DNA of 64,000 nucleotides from JANSYA01 sp965243385 (lineage in GTDB: Bacteria; Spirochaetota; Leptospiria; Leptospirales; Leptonemataceae), in the NCBI GenBank assembly GCA_965243385.1, contig CBDEUV010000001.1, positions 124,001 to 188,000 on the forward strand, in the 5' to 3' direction. Position 1 is the first letter of the stretch, and each line of letters begins with the position of its first letter. The notes below the pieces were generated by a model. It worked only from the letters and a program-made list of their open reading frames with translations, was not told the origin of the DNA and did no database searches. The position numbers and the translations under genes are program-made. Shown here one piece after another: positions 9,008-19,174 of this stretch.

Positions 9008-12000
9008 CCCCGCGGCTCCCCGCCGGATTCGCGGTCCGCGAAACCCGCTTCGTTATCCCCCCGATTCGTTCGATTCGTCTCGGGCCGGGGCAGGCGCATG
9101 CGTTCGAAGACGTAGTACAGAGTCGGAAAGGCGATCAGGGTCAGCACCGAAGACACCAGCAACCCGCCGATCACCACGATCGCCATGGGCGCCTGGAGAT
9201 CGCCGCCTTCGCCCAGACCCAGCGCCATCGGAATCAATCCGAGAATGGTCGTCAGCGTCGTCAAAAGAATCGGCCGCAGGCGATGCGAACCGCTTTCCGC
9301 GAGAATCTCCGGCAGCGCTTCGATTTCCGCTCGCAAATCCGGGTCGTGCTTTTCGCGATACGCCGCCCGGTTCTGCTGTATATATTCGTACAAAACGATC
9401 GCCGAATTCACCACGATGCCCACCAGCAAAATCATGCCGATGGCCGAGGTAATGTTCAGACTGTGGCCCGTTACCAGCAGCGAAAGCGATACCCCGAACA
9501 ACATCATCGGAATCGAAAGCGCCAGGGTAATCGGATGCACGATGGACTCGAACTGCCCGGCGAGCAACATATAGATCAGGATGCTGGACAATAAAAACGC
9601 ATACAGCAGGTTGCTGAGCGAATCCAGGGTTTCCTGGTTCTCTTCGCGCACCCGCAGGTCCGGAACGCTTTCGGCGTCCAGGCCGTCCGGCGGATTCTCG
9701 CGCAGCTCCCGTCGCGCGTCGATCAACAGACTTTCCAGAGTTTCGCGCACGTCATCGCGTCGCTCCGGCAGAAACTCGACTTCGATGCGTTCGATCTTGC
9801 GCTGGTTGTCGCGCAGAATCGTCGGAAAGCTCAGACCTTCCTCCGGCCGGATCAAATCGCCCACTTCAATAGCCGCGCCGCCGGCGGTCGGCACATACAA
9901 TGAATGCAGCTGGTCGGTACGCTGGCGGTCCGGTTCGCGCAGGCGTACGCGTACGTCGATTTCGCGGTCGCCTTCGCGATAGATCGTCGAGACCCGACCG
10001 AAGACTCCCGTGCGAATGGTGCCGGCCACAGCCTCGGGGGTCAGTCCGAACGCGGCGATCTTGTCCCGATCGAGATAGAGACGCACTTCCGGATCCCGCG
10101 CGACGGCGGTCGACCGCACGGCGGTGACGGCGCCGGACTGCATGACCTCGCTCTTTTGCAGACGCTCGTAGATGCGCGACGCGATTTCGCGGGCCGGCTC
10201 GCGGTCGCGGCTTTCAATTTCAAAGAGCAGTTTGCCGCCGGATTCGCCGAGCACTTCCTGTAAAACGTCGCCGCGTATGCGAAACGAAGCCCGAAGCCCG
10301 CCGATATTTTCCAGGCCGTGTTGCATGAGCCGCACGAACTCCGGGCTGTTGATCGCATCCCGATCCAGATAGAATTCGCTCTCCGAATAATTCGGTTTGC
10401 GCACGCCTTTGACCCGGCTCGCCAGGTCGTCTTCGTCGAAACCAATATTCGTAATCGTATGTACGGTCAGGTCGTTCTTGACTATATATTCATGAATCTT
10501 TTCAAGCAAGGCCTCCGCGTCGCGCATGCTCGTTCCGCCGGGCTGCTCGAGCACCGCCGCGACTTCTCCCTGGTCCACTTCCGGGAAGAGCTGCTTCTCG
10601 ATCGGCCATAACAATCCCAGGCCGATGGCCGAAAGCAAAAAGCCGACCCCCAGCACCCGACCGGGGCGACCGAGCGCGAGCCCGAGGGCTTTCACATAAC
10701 GTCCGCGCAGATTCTGCACGAATTCCTCGGTGGCTTCGAAGAAGGGCTCCGCGTTGCGATTGACCGCGGCGATCAGGCGGTCGACCCGCGAACCCGCGCG
10801 CGGCTCCACCGCGGCCAGCATGGGAATCAGCGAAAGCGCGCAGAAGAGACTGCTGGCGAGCGAAAAGGAAACCGTAAAGGCCAGATCGCGAAACACGGCG
10901 CCCGCCACTCCGGAGACGAAAATGATCGGCACGAAAACGATCACCGAAGTCAGGGTTGAAGCGCTGACCGATGCGAAGACGTTGCGGGCGCCCTGCACGG
11001 CGTTTACGGACATGGCCCGTTCCGGATAGCGTTCTTTTTGCTGATAGATCGATTCCAGTACGACGATCGAATTGTCGACCAACATGCCGACCCCGAGCGC
11101 AAGCCCTCCCAGACTCATGATATTCAGCGAGATATCCCGCAGAAACATCAAAACAAACGTCGCGATAATCGCGAAGGGAACGCTTGCGGCGATGATCAAC
11201 GCGGCTCGCACGTCCTTTAAGAATAAAAACAGAACGAAAAACGCGATAAATCCACCCAGCAAAGCGGCGTTGCGCACCGAGGCGATGGCGTTTTGAATAT
11301 AGACCGAACGATCCTGCACCAGATCGAATTGCACGGTGCGCGAAAAGCGCTTATTGATATCCGCAAGCGCCTTATGAATATTCTCCGCAGTTTCGATCGT
11401 ATTCTTGCCCGGCTCTTTCTTAATGCCCACGACGACCGTCGGGTCGCCGTTATAATAGGTCGAGCCGCGCCGCTCGCGAAAATCATCGCGCACTTCGGCG
11501 ATCTCTTTCAGAGCGATGGGCGTACCCGCCTCGTTGACCGACACGACGGTTTCTTCGATTTCGCGCAGATCGCTGAAATCGCCCATAACCCGCACGGTGA
11601 ATTCGCGCTCGCCTTTCTTAACATTCCCCGCCGGGAAATTAAAATTCGACGCTCCGAGCGACTGAATGATCTGATCCAGACTGAGACCGTGGCCGAACAT
11701 GCGCCGGCTGTCCACGTTGACCTGAATCTCGCGGCGAAATCCCCCGAGAATCGAAATCGAAGCCACCCCGGGAATGCGTTCCAGAAAGGGCCGCACGGCT
11801 TTGTCGAGATGATCGCGTAGTTTTTCAAACGATACGCCGACCGGCCGGGCGACCAGGGTCACGACCGGGGCGGCGGCCGGATCGAATTTAATTAAGATCG
11901 ATTTGCCCGCGTCCTGGGGCAGGAGGGAAGCCGCCAGATCGACCTTCTGCCGCAGATTGATCACGGCCAGGTCGAGCGACGTTCCCCATTCCAGATCGAC

Positions 12001-12270
12001 TTCGACGATCGAAAGTCCTTCCTGGGAACGACTGCCGATCTTGCGCACGCCGTTGATCGAGCTGACCGCGTCTTCGATCGGACGGGTCACCAGGTTCTCG
12101 ATTTCTTCGGGCGCGACGTTGGAGTAGGGGGTCAGCACTGTCAGCCGGGGGAATTCCAGGTCCGGAAACAGGCTGACTTTAAGTCGCGAAAGGGAAATCG
12201 AGCCCATCAACGCGATCGCGGCGAAGATCATCGTCGTCGCGACGCGTCGATGTACGAAAAACTCGATCAT
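9004..12270 (-). CDS. RND-family efflux pump, first of two
   Basis: The 1088-aa protein is a complete AcrB-type proton-driven exporter. It starts MIEFFVHRRVATTMIFAA, the usual first membrane helix of the family. TM4 carries GVGMLVDNSIVVLES with the essential Asp, and the second half repeats the fold with GMILLVGIVVNSAIVL in TM10. The C-terminal tail of about 30 residues is polar. The gene begins 18 bases downstream of the Ig-repeat lipoprotein and overlaps the second RND gene by 4 bases. The pair probably arose by an old duplication. Confidence 0.93.
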   Translation of the reverse strand: MIEFFVHRRVATTMIFAAIALMGSISLSRLKVSLFPDLEFPRLTVLTPYSNVAPEEIENLVTRPIEDAVSSINGVRKIGSRSQEGLSIVEVDLEWGTSLDLAVINLRQKVDLAASLLPQDAGKSILIKFDPAAAPVVTLVARPVGVSFEKLRDHLDKAVRPFLERIPGVASISILGGFRREIQVNVDSRRMFGHGLSLDQIIQSLGASNFNFPAGNVKKGEREFTVRVMGDFSDLREIEETVVSVNEAGTPIALKEIAEVRDDFRERRGSTYYNGDPTVVVGIKKEPGKNTIETAENIHKALADINKRFSRTVQFDLVQDRSVYIQNAIASVRNAALLGGFIAFFVLFLFLKDVRAALIIAASVPFAIIATFVLMFLRDISLNIMSLGGLALGVGMLVDNSIVVLESIYQQKERYPERAMSVNAVQGARNVFASVSASTLTSVIVFVPIIFVSGVAGAVFRDLAFTVSFSLASSLFCALSLIPMLAAVEPRAGSRVDRLIAAVNRNAEPFFEATEEFVQNLRGRYVKALGLALGRPGRVLGVGFLLSAIGLGLLWPIEKQLFPEVDQGEVAAVLEQPGGTSMRDAEALLEKIHEYIVKNDLTVHTITNIGFDEDDLASRVKGVRKPNYSESEFYLDRDAINSPEFVRLMQHGLENIGGLRASFRIRGDVLQEVLGESGGKLLFEIESRDREPAREIASRIYERLQKSEVMQSGAVTAVRSTAVARDPEVRLYLDRDKIAAFGLTPEAVAGTIRTGVFGRVSTIYREGDREIDVRVRLREPDRQRTDQLHSLYVPTAGGAAIEVGDLIRPEEGLSFPTILRDNQRKIERIEVEFLPERRDDVRETLESLLIDARRELRENPPDGLDAESVPDLRVREENQETLDSLSNLLYAFLLSSILIYMLLAGQFESIVHPITLALSIPMMLFGVSLSLLVTGHSLNITSAIGMILLVGIVVNSAIVLYEYIQQNRAAYREKHDPDLRAEIEALPEILAESGSHRLRPILLTTLTTILGLIPMALGLGEGGDLQAPMAIVVIGGLLVSSVLTLIAFPTLYYVFERMRLPRPETNRTNRGDNEAGFADRESGGEPRG

Positions 12271-12288
12271 TCGAATTCGTTAGAAGCT

Positions 12289-13860
12289 TCAGAACGAGAG
12301 AAAGAAATCGTAGTTCGCGCCCAGGGTATTGCCGTTGGTGTCTTCGGCTCCCCCCGCGCCGCCGTTCACCCGCAGTCGATACACCGGAATATCGCCGGGG
12401 TTCTTATTAAAGGCGCCGCCGATATACACGACGATCGTGCTGCCGGACACGCCCACCGGACTCGCCTCGACCAAATAGATACCCTGCGAATTCGCGCTGG
12501 GATCGATAATCGGCGTCCAGCTGAGATTACTCGCCACGCTCGAAACCACCATCGGCTTGAGGTTCGCGAGACTGTCCTGAAATGTCAGCTCGATGCGCAG
12601 AGCGCACTGGGCCGTCGCTCCCGGGTCGATGTCGAACAACTGCGCGGTGCTCAGTACGCTCAGATTCGTAAGGGCGGTCGCAGTCCCGGGCGTTCCGACC
12701 CCGTTCGTACATACCGCCCCGCCGCCGTTACGCTGCACGACCGCTGTAACCTGCGGTTGCAGCGAAGCGACCGCGTTCGTAAAAAACGGATACGAATACG
12801 CTTGATTCAGCGCGTTGCCCGCCGCGTCTCGCGCCGTCGCGTCGACGCTCAATGTATAATTCGTTTCGGAATCGAGGGCCGGCGAAAACGTAAGCGTCAG
12901 CTGATCGCTGGCCGGGTTCCAGGTCTTCGTATTCGCGACGAAGGGGCTGAGCCCGATCGCGCTTTCAGTGGCCGCCTGGTCCATCGCTTCGGAAAACTGA
13001 ATCACAATGGGCAGCGAACGATCCACGCCGTTCGTATTGACGCCGTTGACCAGCGCCGGACCGCCCGTGGTTACGGCCGTAACGGCCGGCTGAATAAAAT
13101 CGGTGCCGACGACGAAAGCGAAAGTCGTTTCGTTCTGGAGCGTATTACCCGACAGATCCTGAATGCCGGAGGTGACGCTAACGGTATAACTGCCGGGAGT
13201 CAGAGGGCTCGCGGGGACCAGCGTCGCCTGGGTGCGGTCGCTGCTCTGAGTAAAAGTAAACAGCACCGACGGCGAAATCGTGATGCCGTCGGCGAGGCTG
13301 CTGAAATCGATCGCTTCGCTGAAGGTGACGGTGATATTCGAGGTCGCCGCGACGCCGTTGGTTCCGTTCGCGGGATTCGAAGTTACGAAGCGCGGCCGCT
13401 GCTGATCGTCGCCCACGAAGAAGCGCACGGTCTGATCTTCGCCGAGATCCACGCCCTGGTTGGTTTCGGACTGGCGCCCCGCGGTCATGACGAATTCGCT
13501 GGTGCCGCTCAAGGGCGTCAGGGGAGTAAAGATCATGCGCGCGCCTTCCCAGCGAAAGCGACCGTTGACCGTACCAGAACCGCTGGAAAGCCGAAAGGCT
13601 TCCTGAGTTTTTTCGCGGTCCATTTCGGCCGAAAAGAGCATCCACATCTCGTCGGAAGGGCTCACGCCCACCGCCCGATCCGCGGGGTAGGTCAGCAACA
13701 CGCCTGGCGAAAGGCCGCCTTCGCCCGGCGGCACTCCCAGCAGCGCGCTTTCGATGTCGTCCTGACTGCACGCGACGCCCGCGACGAAGAACGCGAAGAG
13801 CGCCGCGCAAACGCTCGTGTATTTCGTGATTCGATAATTGTAATTCTTTTGCGAGTTCAT
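12289..13860 (-). CDS. lipoprotein with Ig-like (Big_5-type) repeats, copy 2
   Basis: This 523-aa protein has a signal peptide ending in the lipobox VAGVAC. The body holds about four modules of about 100 residues with the Big_5/SbsA-like signature (GVSPSDEMWMLFSAEMD, GVAATSNITVTFSEAID), normally found in surface or cell-wall Ig-like proteins. A frame from 13917 overlaps the upstream stop by 4 bases but would give a 35-residue n-region, so ATG 13860, preceded by GGGAAG, is preferred. The C-terminal part has two cysteines (AVC..GVGTPG and AQC). It lies between a sister gene and the first RND pump, an unusual place for an Ig-repeat lipoprotein. It may brace the exporter in the periplasm or at the outer membrane. 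Confidence 0.85.
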   Translation of the reverse strand: MNSQKNYNYRITKYTSVCAALFAFFVAGVACSQDDIESALLGVPPGEGGLSPGVLLTYPADRAVGVSPSDEMWMLFSAEMDREKTQEAFRLSSGSGTVNGRFRWEGARMIFTPLTPLSGTSEFVMTAGRQSETNQGVDLGEDQTVRFFVGDDQQRPRFVTSNPANGTNGVAATSNITVTFSEAIDFSSLADGITISPSVLFTFTQSSDRTQATLVPASPLTPGSYTVSVTSGIQDLSGNTLQNETTFAFVVGTDFIQPAVTAVTTGGPALVNGVNTNGVDRSLPIVIQFSEAMDQAATESAIGLSPFVANTKTWNPASDQLTLTFSPALDSETNYTLSVDATARDAAGNALNQAYSYPFFTNAVASLQPQVTAVVQRNGGGAVCTNGVGTPGTATALTNLSVLSTAQLFDIDPGATAQCALRIELTFQDSLANLKPMVVSSVASNLSWTPIIDPSANSQGIYLVEASPVGVSGSTIVVYIGGAFNKNPGDIPVYRLRVNGGAGGAEDTNGNTLGANYDFFLSF

Positions 13861-13913
13861 TTGTTTCTTCCCGGGATTCAGGTCCCTGTATAGCTTTCGC
13901 AGCGTAGCTTCCG

Positions 13914-15413
13914 TCATAGCTGGATAAAGAGATTCACCACGAAGTCTTCGCTCAAGAAGGTGCCGGTCTCCAGACCGACCACCGTCGACTTGATTCCGTT
14001 GCGACCGCCGATCAGCTTGAGCTGGTACTGATTCAGCTCATTGAAGCTATTCACGAAGACGGTCACCACGTTCCCGGCCACCGCGACCCCTTGAATGGAA
14101 CTGGACCCGCCGGGACCGAATAATTTCGTCAGCGTGATATTCGTCGGGACCGTTCCCGCATCGATATTCTGCGAGAAGGTGATTTCGATCGTGCCGTCCG
14201 CGCCCAGATTCGAACCGGGGATATTCAGCGTCGTGGTCACCAGCGGCGAAAGCGTAATCCCCTGCACGGCGCCGGGCGCGATCTTTTGCATCGCCGTAAC
14301 CGTCAGATAATTCGAGTTAACGGCGCCCATGGAATTGTCGACGGTGAAGGTCCGGGTGAGCTGTAGATCGAGGGCGTTGCCGGCCACGTCCTGCGCCCCC
14401 GTCGTCACCCGCAGGCGATATTGCCGGCTCGGCTCCAGCGGATCGTTCGGCGTGAAAGTCAGCTGGGTGAAGGTCGCGTTCCAGTTCAGCACCCCGGCGA
14501 CGGTCGTACTATTATCCAGACGGGTCAGGCTGAACGCGCTCTGACTGGGACTGAAATCCATCGGCTCGTCGAAAGTGATCGAGAAGGCGCTGTCTTTGAA
14601 TACGCCCGCCTGGCCGTCGACCAGGGCGAGGACGTTTCCGACTTCACGCACGTCAGTGACCGTCGGCTTCGTGAAGTCCGTGCCGACCTGAAAACTGAAA
14701 TTATTCGTCGTCGAGAGCGAAATGCCTTCGGTGTCGGTCGCGCCCACGGAGATGGTGACCGAATAGGTCGTCGCGAAATTCAAATCGGCGAAGGGCGTAT
14801 AGGTGAGCTGGGTGTCGCCGGCGCCCCAGGTGAAAGCGCCCGCCGCGGTCGGAGAAATACTGAACGCGTTCTCGACCGACTGGCGGTTCATGGCCCGCGA
14901 AAAATTCATGACGATGGCGGAATTCACCGCCACCCCCTGCGCGTTATTCGCCGGAGTCGAACTGAGCAGAGTGGGGGCGTTGGTCGCGGTGCCGATCGAA
15001 AAGAATACCAGGTAGTCGATCTGCATATTTACGCCGTCGCTCGACTCGGCCGTACCAGCAACCCGCAGCGTATAGCTGTTGCCCGGCACCAGCTCATCTT
15101 CAAGATCGTAATAGATCCGCCGGCCTTCGAAACGCAGCGTCCCGGCCGCCGAGGTCGAGCCGCTCAGCGAAAACGCGTTGCGCGTGGACTCCAGGTCCAT
15201 ATCGCGATCGAATTCGACGTAGATTTCAGTGCCGGCCGTGGCCGCCGTGGCGCCCTGGGCCGGGCTGGAGGCTATGATATTCGGCCGCAAACCCGCGGGC
15301 GAAACGGACGGCAAAAGCAGTCCGGGCAGATCGGATACGCGATCGCAGGCCGCCCCATGCAGCATGCAGGCGGCCAGACAGGCGTATTGCAAATAACGCT
15401 TCATCTGTGTCAT
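13914..15413 (-). CDS. lipoprotein with Ig-like (Big_5-type) repeats, copy 1
   Basis: A 499-aa lipoprotein with lipobox LHGAAC at residues 18-23 and at least three Big_5-type modules (for example GATAATAGTEIYVEFDRDMD, GVAVNSAIVMNFSRAMN, DSAFSITFDEPMD). These modules form Ig-like beta sandwiches. It is a paralogue of the next gene in the operon and overlaps the stop of the membrane fusion protein by 4 bases (start at 15413, MFP stop at 15410). Such tight coupling makes it a structural or functional part of the efflux system rather than a passenger. The exact role is unknown. Confidence 0.85.
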   Translation of the reverse strand: MTQMKRYLQYACLAACMLHGAACDRVSDLPGLLLPSVSPAGLRPNIIASSPAQGATAATAGTEIYVEFDRDMDLESTRNAFSLSGSTSAAGTLRFEGRRIYYDLEDELVPGNSYTLRVAGTAESSDGVNMQIDYLVFFSIGTATNAPTLLSSTPANNAQGVAVNSAIVMNFSRAMNRQSVENAFSISPTAAGAFTWGAGDTQLTYTPFADLNFATTYSVTISVGATDTEGISLSTTNNFSFQVGTDFTKPTVTDVREVGNVLALVDGQAGVFKDSAFSITFDEPMDFSPSQSAFSLTRLDNSTTVAGVLNWNATFTQLTFTPNDPLEPSRQYRLRVTTGAQDVAGNALDLQLTRTFTVDNSMGAVNSNYLTVTAMQKIAPGAVQGITLSPLVTTTLNIPGSNLGADGTIEITFSQNIDAGTVPTNITLTKLFGPGGSSSIQGVAVAGNVVTVFVNSFNELNQYQLKLIGGRNGIKSTVVGLETGTFLSEDFVVNLFIQL

Positions 15414-17287
15414 CGTGGTAATTCCTGTGGTTTCTGATTCGTATTTGTATCTGTATTATTATCTGTGCTACCCGGCTCAGGCCGGTTTGATTCGGGCGCG
15501 GGATCCGTGCTGGAGGTCTGTACGCGCACGTTGCCGCCGTCTTTCAGGTTCTGTACATTCTCAATGGCGATCTCTTCGCCGACTTCCAGGCCGGCCCGCA
15601 CCAGAATCTCGTCCCCGTAACGTTCGCCGAGTATGACTTTGCGACGCAAAACCAGACCGTCCTGAATCACGAAGACGTCGGCGACGTCATCGACTTCGTT
15701 TTCCGTGCGGCGGTCCAGCAACGCCGACTCGGGCACGGCCAGAGCGTCTTTGGCCGCGCGGGTGGCCACCGAACAACGCACGAACATACCGGGACTGAGG
15801 TCCAGTTCGGGGTTTTCGGCCAGCACCCGCAGCTCCGCGGTTCGGGTGCTCACGTCGATCACCGGCGAAATCTGATATACGCTGGCGGCCCGGGGCGTGT
15901 CCTGAAAATCGGAGAGGGCGTCGACGGTGTATGAAACGTCCTGAGCGGGTTCGATAAACTGAACTTCTTCTTCAGGGATGCTCGTGGAAATCAGCACGCG
16001 ATCCATGCGAATCACTGTAAACAGGGGTTCGGTTTCTTTCGCGGTCTCCCCGACTTCGATCGCCCGGGACGCGATCACTCCGTCGAGAGGTGAACGAATC
16101 GTGGATTCTTGAATCAGCAAATTGATTGACTCAAGTTCCAGACGCGCGTTACGCACCGCGGCCTCGGCCACTCGCACATCGCCCAGTTCCACCTGCGTAT
16201 TAAAGTCTATGAATTGTTCGCGCTTGTCCGGACCCTGCAAATCCGCGGCGATGTTTTCTTTTTCCAGATCTTCGTCGCGAAAACCGACGATCCGGATCTG
16301 ATAATTCTTACGGGTCTGATAATAACGACTCATCGACGAGATATACTCCGCGTACACCGTCTTGAGCTGTTCGCGCGAGATGCCGCCCATCTCGTAGATC
16401 TCCTGCTGATTTTTCATGTTGCGGCGGGAGTTGAGATAGCTCGCCTTCGCTTCGATGATATCGGATTGAATGCGTTCGAGATCTTTGATCTGGCGATCCG
16501 CGTCGCGTCGCGCGTTTTGATAACGCGCCCGCGAAAGTTCAAGCTGCGCCTGCGCGCGATTCACGCCGGCCCGGGCCTGCTTGAGCTGCAGCTCCAGTTC
16601 GAAGGTTTCCATTTGCGCGAGCGGCTGGCCGCGTTTCACGTAGTCGCCCTGATCGACGAGCAGGCGCTCGACCCGGCCCAACACCTTCGAAGTCACCGCC
16701 GCCTTCTCGAGAAAGGTCACTGTGCCCGGCGCACTGATCGCATGCTGCAGATCGCGCTTCGCCACCCGCATCGCCTTCACCGAAGGCACAAGCATCGATG
16801 CGTCGACGTCGCTTTCGTCTTTCTCCAACAAAAAGGGCAGGAAGCTGCCCGCCGCGATCAACAACAGCAGCCCGATAAAGATAGGGGTGCGATAACGCAA
16901 GATTCGACGCATGACGCCCGCGAAGCCTCCGCCCGGACCGCGCCCGCTTCGAATGCCGCCGGCGCCCGCTCCCGTAGAGCCAGAACCCGCGGCAGCTTCG
17001 CCGTCCGGGTCGTGGGCCTGCGCGGCCAGCAACGCTTCGATTTCATCGGCCCCCTGGCCCGGGCTACGCTCTCCGCTCGATACGCCGGAGGCGGTCGTCG
17101 CCGGGACGGTTTCCAGCGCTTCGTCTTCGCCGTAAAACGCCTCCTGATCTTCGGGACGCGCCGGAACGTCGACCTGATCGGGCGCGGCCTTGCGCCGGGT
17201 TCGCGCATCCGCTTTCTTCGAACGGCGGGTACCGACCTTTTTCACGGCCCCTTTGCGTTTCTTGTTTTCATCGCTCCGGCGGGCCAT
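15410..17287 (-). CDS. RND membrane fusion protein with long N-terminal extension
   Basis: The periplasmic adaptor of a tripartite exporter (HlyD/AcrA family). Residues 1-130 form an unusual cytoplasmic extension: a Lys/Arg-rich start, then an acidic and Gly/Ser-rich stretch. One membrane segment follows at about 134-153 and then the adaptor: lipoyl half-motifs around GRVERLLVDQGDYVKRGQPL, a long coiled-coil hairpin (about 240-390), the second lipoyl half (STIRSPLDGVIASRAIEVGE), and beta-barrel and membrane-proximal domains. At 625 aa it is about 200 longer than usual. It is preceded by TolC (2-base gap) and followed by the Ig lipoprotein (4-base overlap). The extension may bind a cytosolic partner. 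Confidence 0.92.
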   Translation of the reverse strand: MARRSDENKKRKGAVKKVGTRRSKKADARTRRKAAPDQVDVPARPEDQEAFYGEDEALETVPATTASGVSSGERSPGQGADEIEALLAAQAHDPDGEAAAGSGSTGAGAGGIRSGRGPGGGFAGVMRRILRYRTPIFIGLLLLIAAGSFLPFLLEKDESDVDASMLVPSVKAMRVAKRDLQHAISAPGTVTFLEKAAVTSKVLGRVERLLVDQGDYVKRGQPLAQMETFELELQLKQARAGVNRAQAQLELSRARYQNARRDADRQIKDLERIQSDIIEAKASYLNSRRNMKNQQEIYEMGGISREQLKTVYAEYISSMSRYYQTRKNYQIRIVGFRDEDLEKENIAADLQGPDKREQFIDFNTQVELGDVRVAEAAVRNARLELESINLLIQESTIRSPLDGVIASRAIEVGETAKETEPLFTVIRMDRVLISTSIPEEEVQFIEPAQDVSYTVDALSDFQDTPRAASVYQISPVIDVSTRTAELRVLAENPELDLSPGMFVRCSVATRAAKDALAVPESALLDRRTENEVDDVADVFVIQDGLVLRRKVILGERYGDEILVRAGLEVGEEIAIENVQNLKDGGNVRVQTSSTDPAPESNRPEPGSTDNNTDTNTNQKPQELPR

Positions 17288-17289
17288 GG

Positions 17290-19170
17290 TCAGGGAGCCT
17301 CCCCCGGGTCGTCCGAATCGAGCGCGCCTTCTTTCAATGAGTCCACGTCTTGAATCTCAAAGGGCGCGTTCGGCAAATTCAGTATTGTGCGCGGGCGAAA
17401 GCCGGAGCCGGCATCGTTCGCGGGCGGATCGTTGTCGCCGTCGCCGCCGACTTCCGCGATATCCACGAGCTTCAAAGAATCCAGAGGCAGTCCCAGATCG
17501 ATCTCGGTTTGATTGGCGGCCAGAATCATATTCACGCGCCCGGCGACCAGATCCAGGCGCGCCTGGATCAGCTCAAGCTCCGATTCCAGAAAATCGCTTA
17601 CGGATATTTCGCCGTTGCGAAAGCGCACCTGCTCGATCTTAAAGCGCTGTTCTCGCACCGCCAGCGATCGGTCGGCCAGTTCCATTTCGCGGCGGCGGTC
17701 GTAAAAAGCCCGTCGCAAGCGGACGACTTCGACCCGCACGGTGTCGGCCAGCTGTTTCTTACGATCCCGGGCCTGCATTAATTCGATCGTATTGCGTTTG
17801 TGCGGTTCGCGCCACGCCGCGTTATCGTACACGTTAAATTGACCGCTCGTCGAAAATCCGCGGCCGGTTTCGTTCTGCGTGCGCAATTCCTGAGCGTCGG
17901 TGTTGATCGTATTGCCGAAGACGCGAAAGGTAAAATTGACGCCGACGCCCCATTCCGTATTCGTGGGCGGCCACTCTTCGCCGCTCTTGCCGTAGTTGCC
18001 TGTCAGAGAGACAGTCGGCAACCACTCGTATTGCGTAATCAGATACTCGCGGCGACTGCGCATGACGTCGATCTTCGCCTGACGCACGTCGGGCCGACTT
18101 TCCATGGCGATATTATACAGCTCGTCCGTACTCAGCTGGAACTCGTTGACCTTAACGCGAAAGAGATCCAGGCCCTTGACGTCGGGACGTACTTGAGATT
18201 CCGGATCCACGTTGACCCGCAGCAACTGCGCGAAATCCACCCGGCCGTTGTTGTAGGCGTCCGTGCGCTGCTCCAGCTCCAATCCCCGGCGATCGAATTC
18301 CGTACGAATCTCCTGGTAGTCGAGTTCGGTAATCGCCCCCTGGCGTCGTTCAACGATCGCGCGAGCCAGAGTCGCCCGGGCGCTGTCGTACGCCGCGCTG
18401 GCGATGGCGATATTCTCTTTCTCCTGAACGAGCTGCAGGTAGGCCTGGCGCACCTGAAAGCGCAGCTGATTCTTGCTTTCGGTGATGCGCTCGCGCGCCA
18501 GTCGCGCGTCGATCTTTGAAATATCGTAGGCCAGCTTGGTGCGACCGCCGTCAAAGACCGGCTGCGAAAGCGAAAGCTGCAGCGAATGATTGCCGTTGTC
18601 GAAATCCCGCCGGGCGATTGTACGATTGCGGCGATAGGAGAGCGACAGACTGGGAAAGAAATCCCGCAGACGCGCGTCGATCGTATCCTCGGCGAGATCG
18701 CGCTCCATATTCAAAACGCGCAGATCGAAGTTATTCGACTCCGCGATGCGTTCCGCCTCCGCCAGTCCGAGAACCTGCTCTTCGTCGAAGTCCGCGTCAC
18801 CCGTATCGTTTTCTTCGTCCCCATCGGAAGCGGCGCTCCCGTATCGCGTGTAACCGCTTTCGCCGTCGCTTTCGTCCGAAGCATTTCGAGAATTTCTGGA
18901 GTCGCTGGAATTCAGGGACTCTTCGCCGGGAGACGCGTCAGACGACAGCGGCTCGATGCGTTCGAAACGATCGACGATCTCCGCGTCTGAATCCTGCGCG
19001 AAAGCGGGGGAGGCAGCCGCGACGCCGATCGCCGCACAGTAGAACGCGCACAGCATCGCCCGCAGGACGAATCGAGATTCCTCCGAAGGGCTTGCGGGGT
19101 TAAACGCAATACGAGCGGCGTCGGTCTGCACCGACGACGCCCGCATACTCTGTCGCGACTGCGAACGCAT
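17290..19170 (-). CDS. TolC-family outer-membrane channel
   Basis: TolC proteins are trimeric outer-membrane exit ducts. The protein has a signal segment at about residues 38-59 and two helical repeat halves of the OEP type (NNFDLRVLNMERDLAEDTID; SRPDVRQAKIDVMRSRREYL), with aromatic beta-strand segments between them. At 626 aa it is longer than the usual 450-500, owing mainly to an acidic, Ser-rich insert after the signal peptide (residues 60-135) and a C-terminal tail. It lies 4 bases downstream of the TPR lipoprotein and 2 bases upstream of the fusion protein. The N-terminus is long and the true start may be internal. Confidence 0.92.
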   Translation of the reverse strand: MRSQSRQSMRASSVQTDAARIAFNPASPSEESRFVLRAMLCAFYCAAIGVAAASPAFAQDSDAEIVDRFERIEPLSSDASPGEESLNSSDSRNSRNASDESDGESGYTRYGSAASDGDEENDTGDADFDEEQVLGLAEAERIAESNNFDLRVLNMERDLAEDTIDARLRDFFPSLSLSYRRNRTIARRDFDNGNHSLQLSLSQPVFDGGRTKLAYDISKIDARLARERITESKNQLRFQVRQAYLQLVQEKENIAIASAAYDSARATLARAIVERRQGAITELDYQEIRTEFDRRGLELEQRTDAYNNGRVDFAQLLRVNVDPESQVRPDVKGLDLFRVKVNEFQLSTDELYNIAMESRPDVRQAKIDVMRSRREYLITQYEWLPTVSLTGNYGKSGEEWPPTNTEWGVGVNFTFRVFGNTINTDAQELRTQNETGRGFSTSGQFNVYDNAAWREPHKRNTIELMQARDRKKQLADTVRVEVVRLRRAFYDRRREMELADRSLAVREQRFKIEQVRFRNGEISVSDFLESELELIQARLDLVAGRVNMILAANQTEIDLGLPLDSLKLVDIAEVGGDGDNDPPANDAGSGFRPRTILNLPNAPFEIQDVDSLKEGALDSDDPGEAP

Positions 19171-19174
19171 TCAA

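Noticed and set aside
12250..13893. A 547-codon open frame antisense to the Ig-repeat lipoprotein
   Set aside because: It has an Arg/Ala/Gly-rich, motif-free product, while the opposite strand has a lipobox and Ig-like repeats. GC-rich codon use opens such antisense frames throughout the window (also 14421-15437, 16214-17353, 44107-45060).
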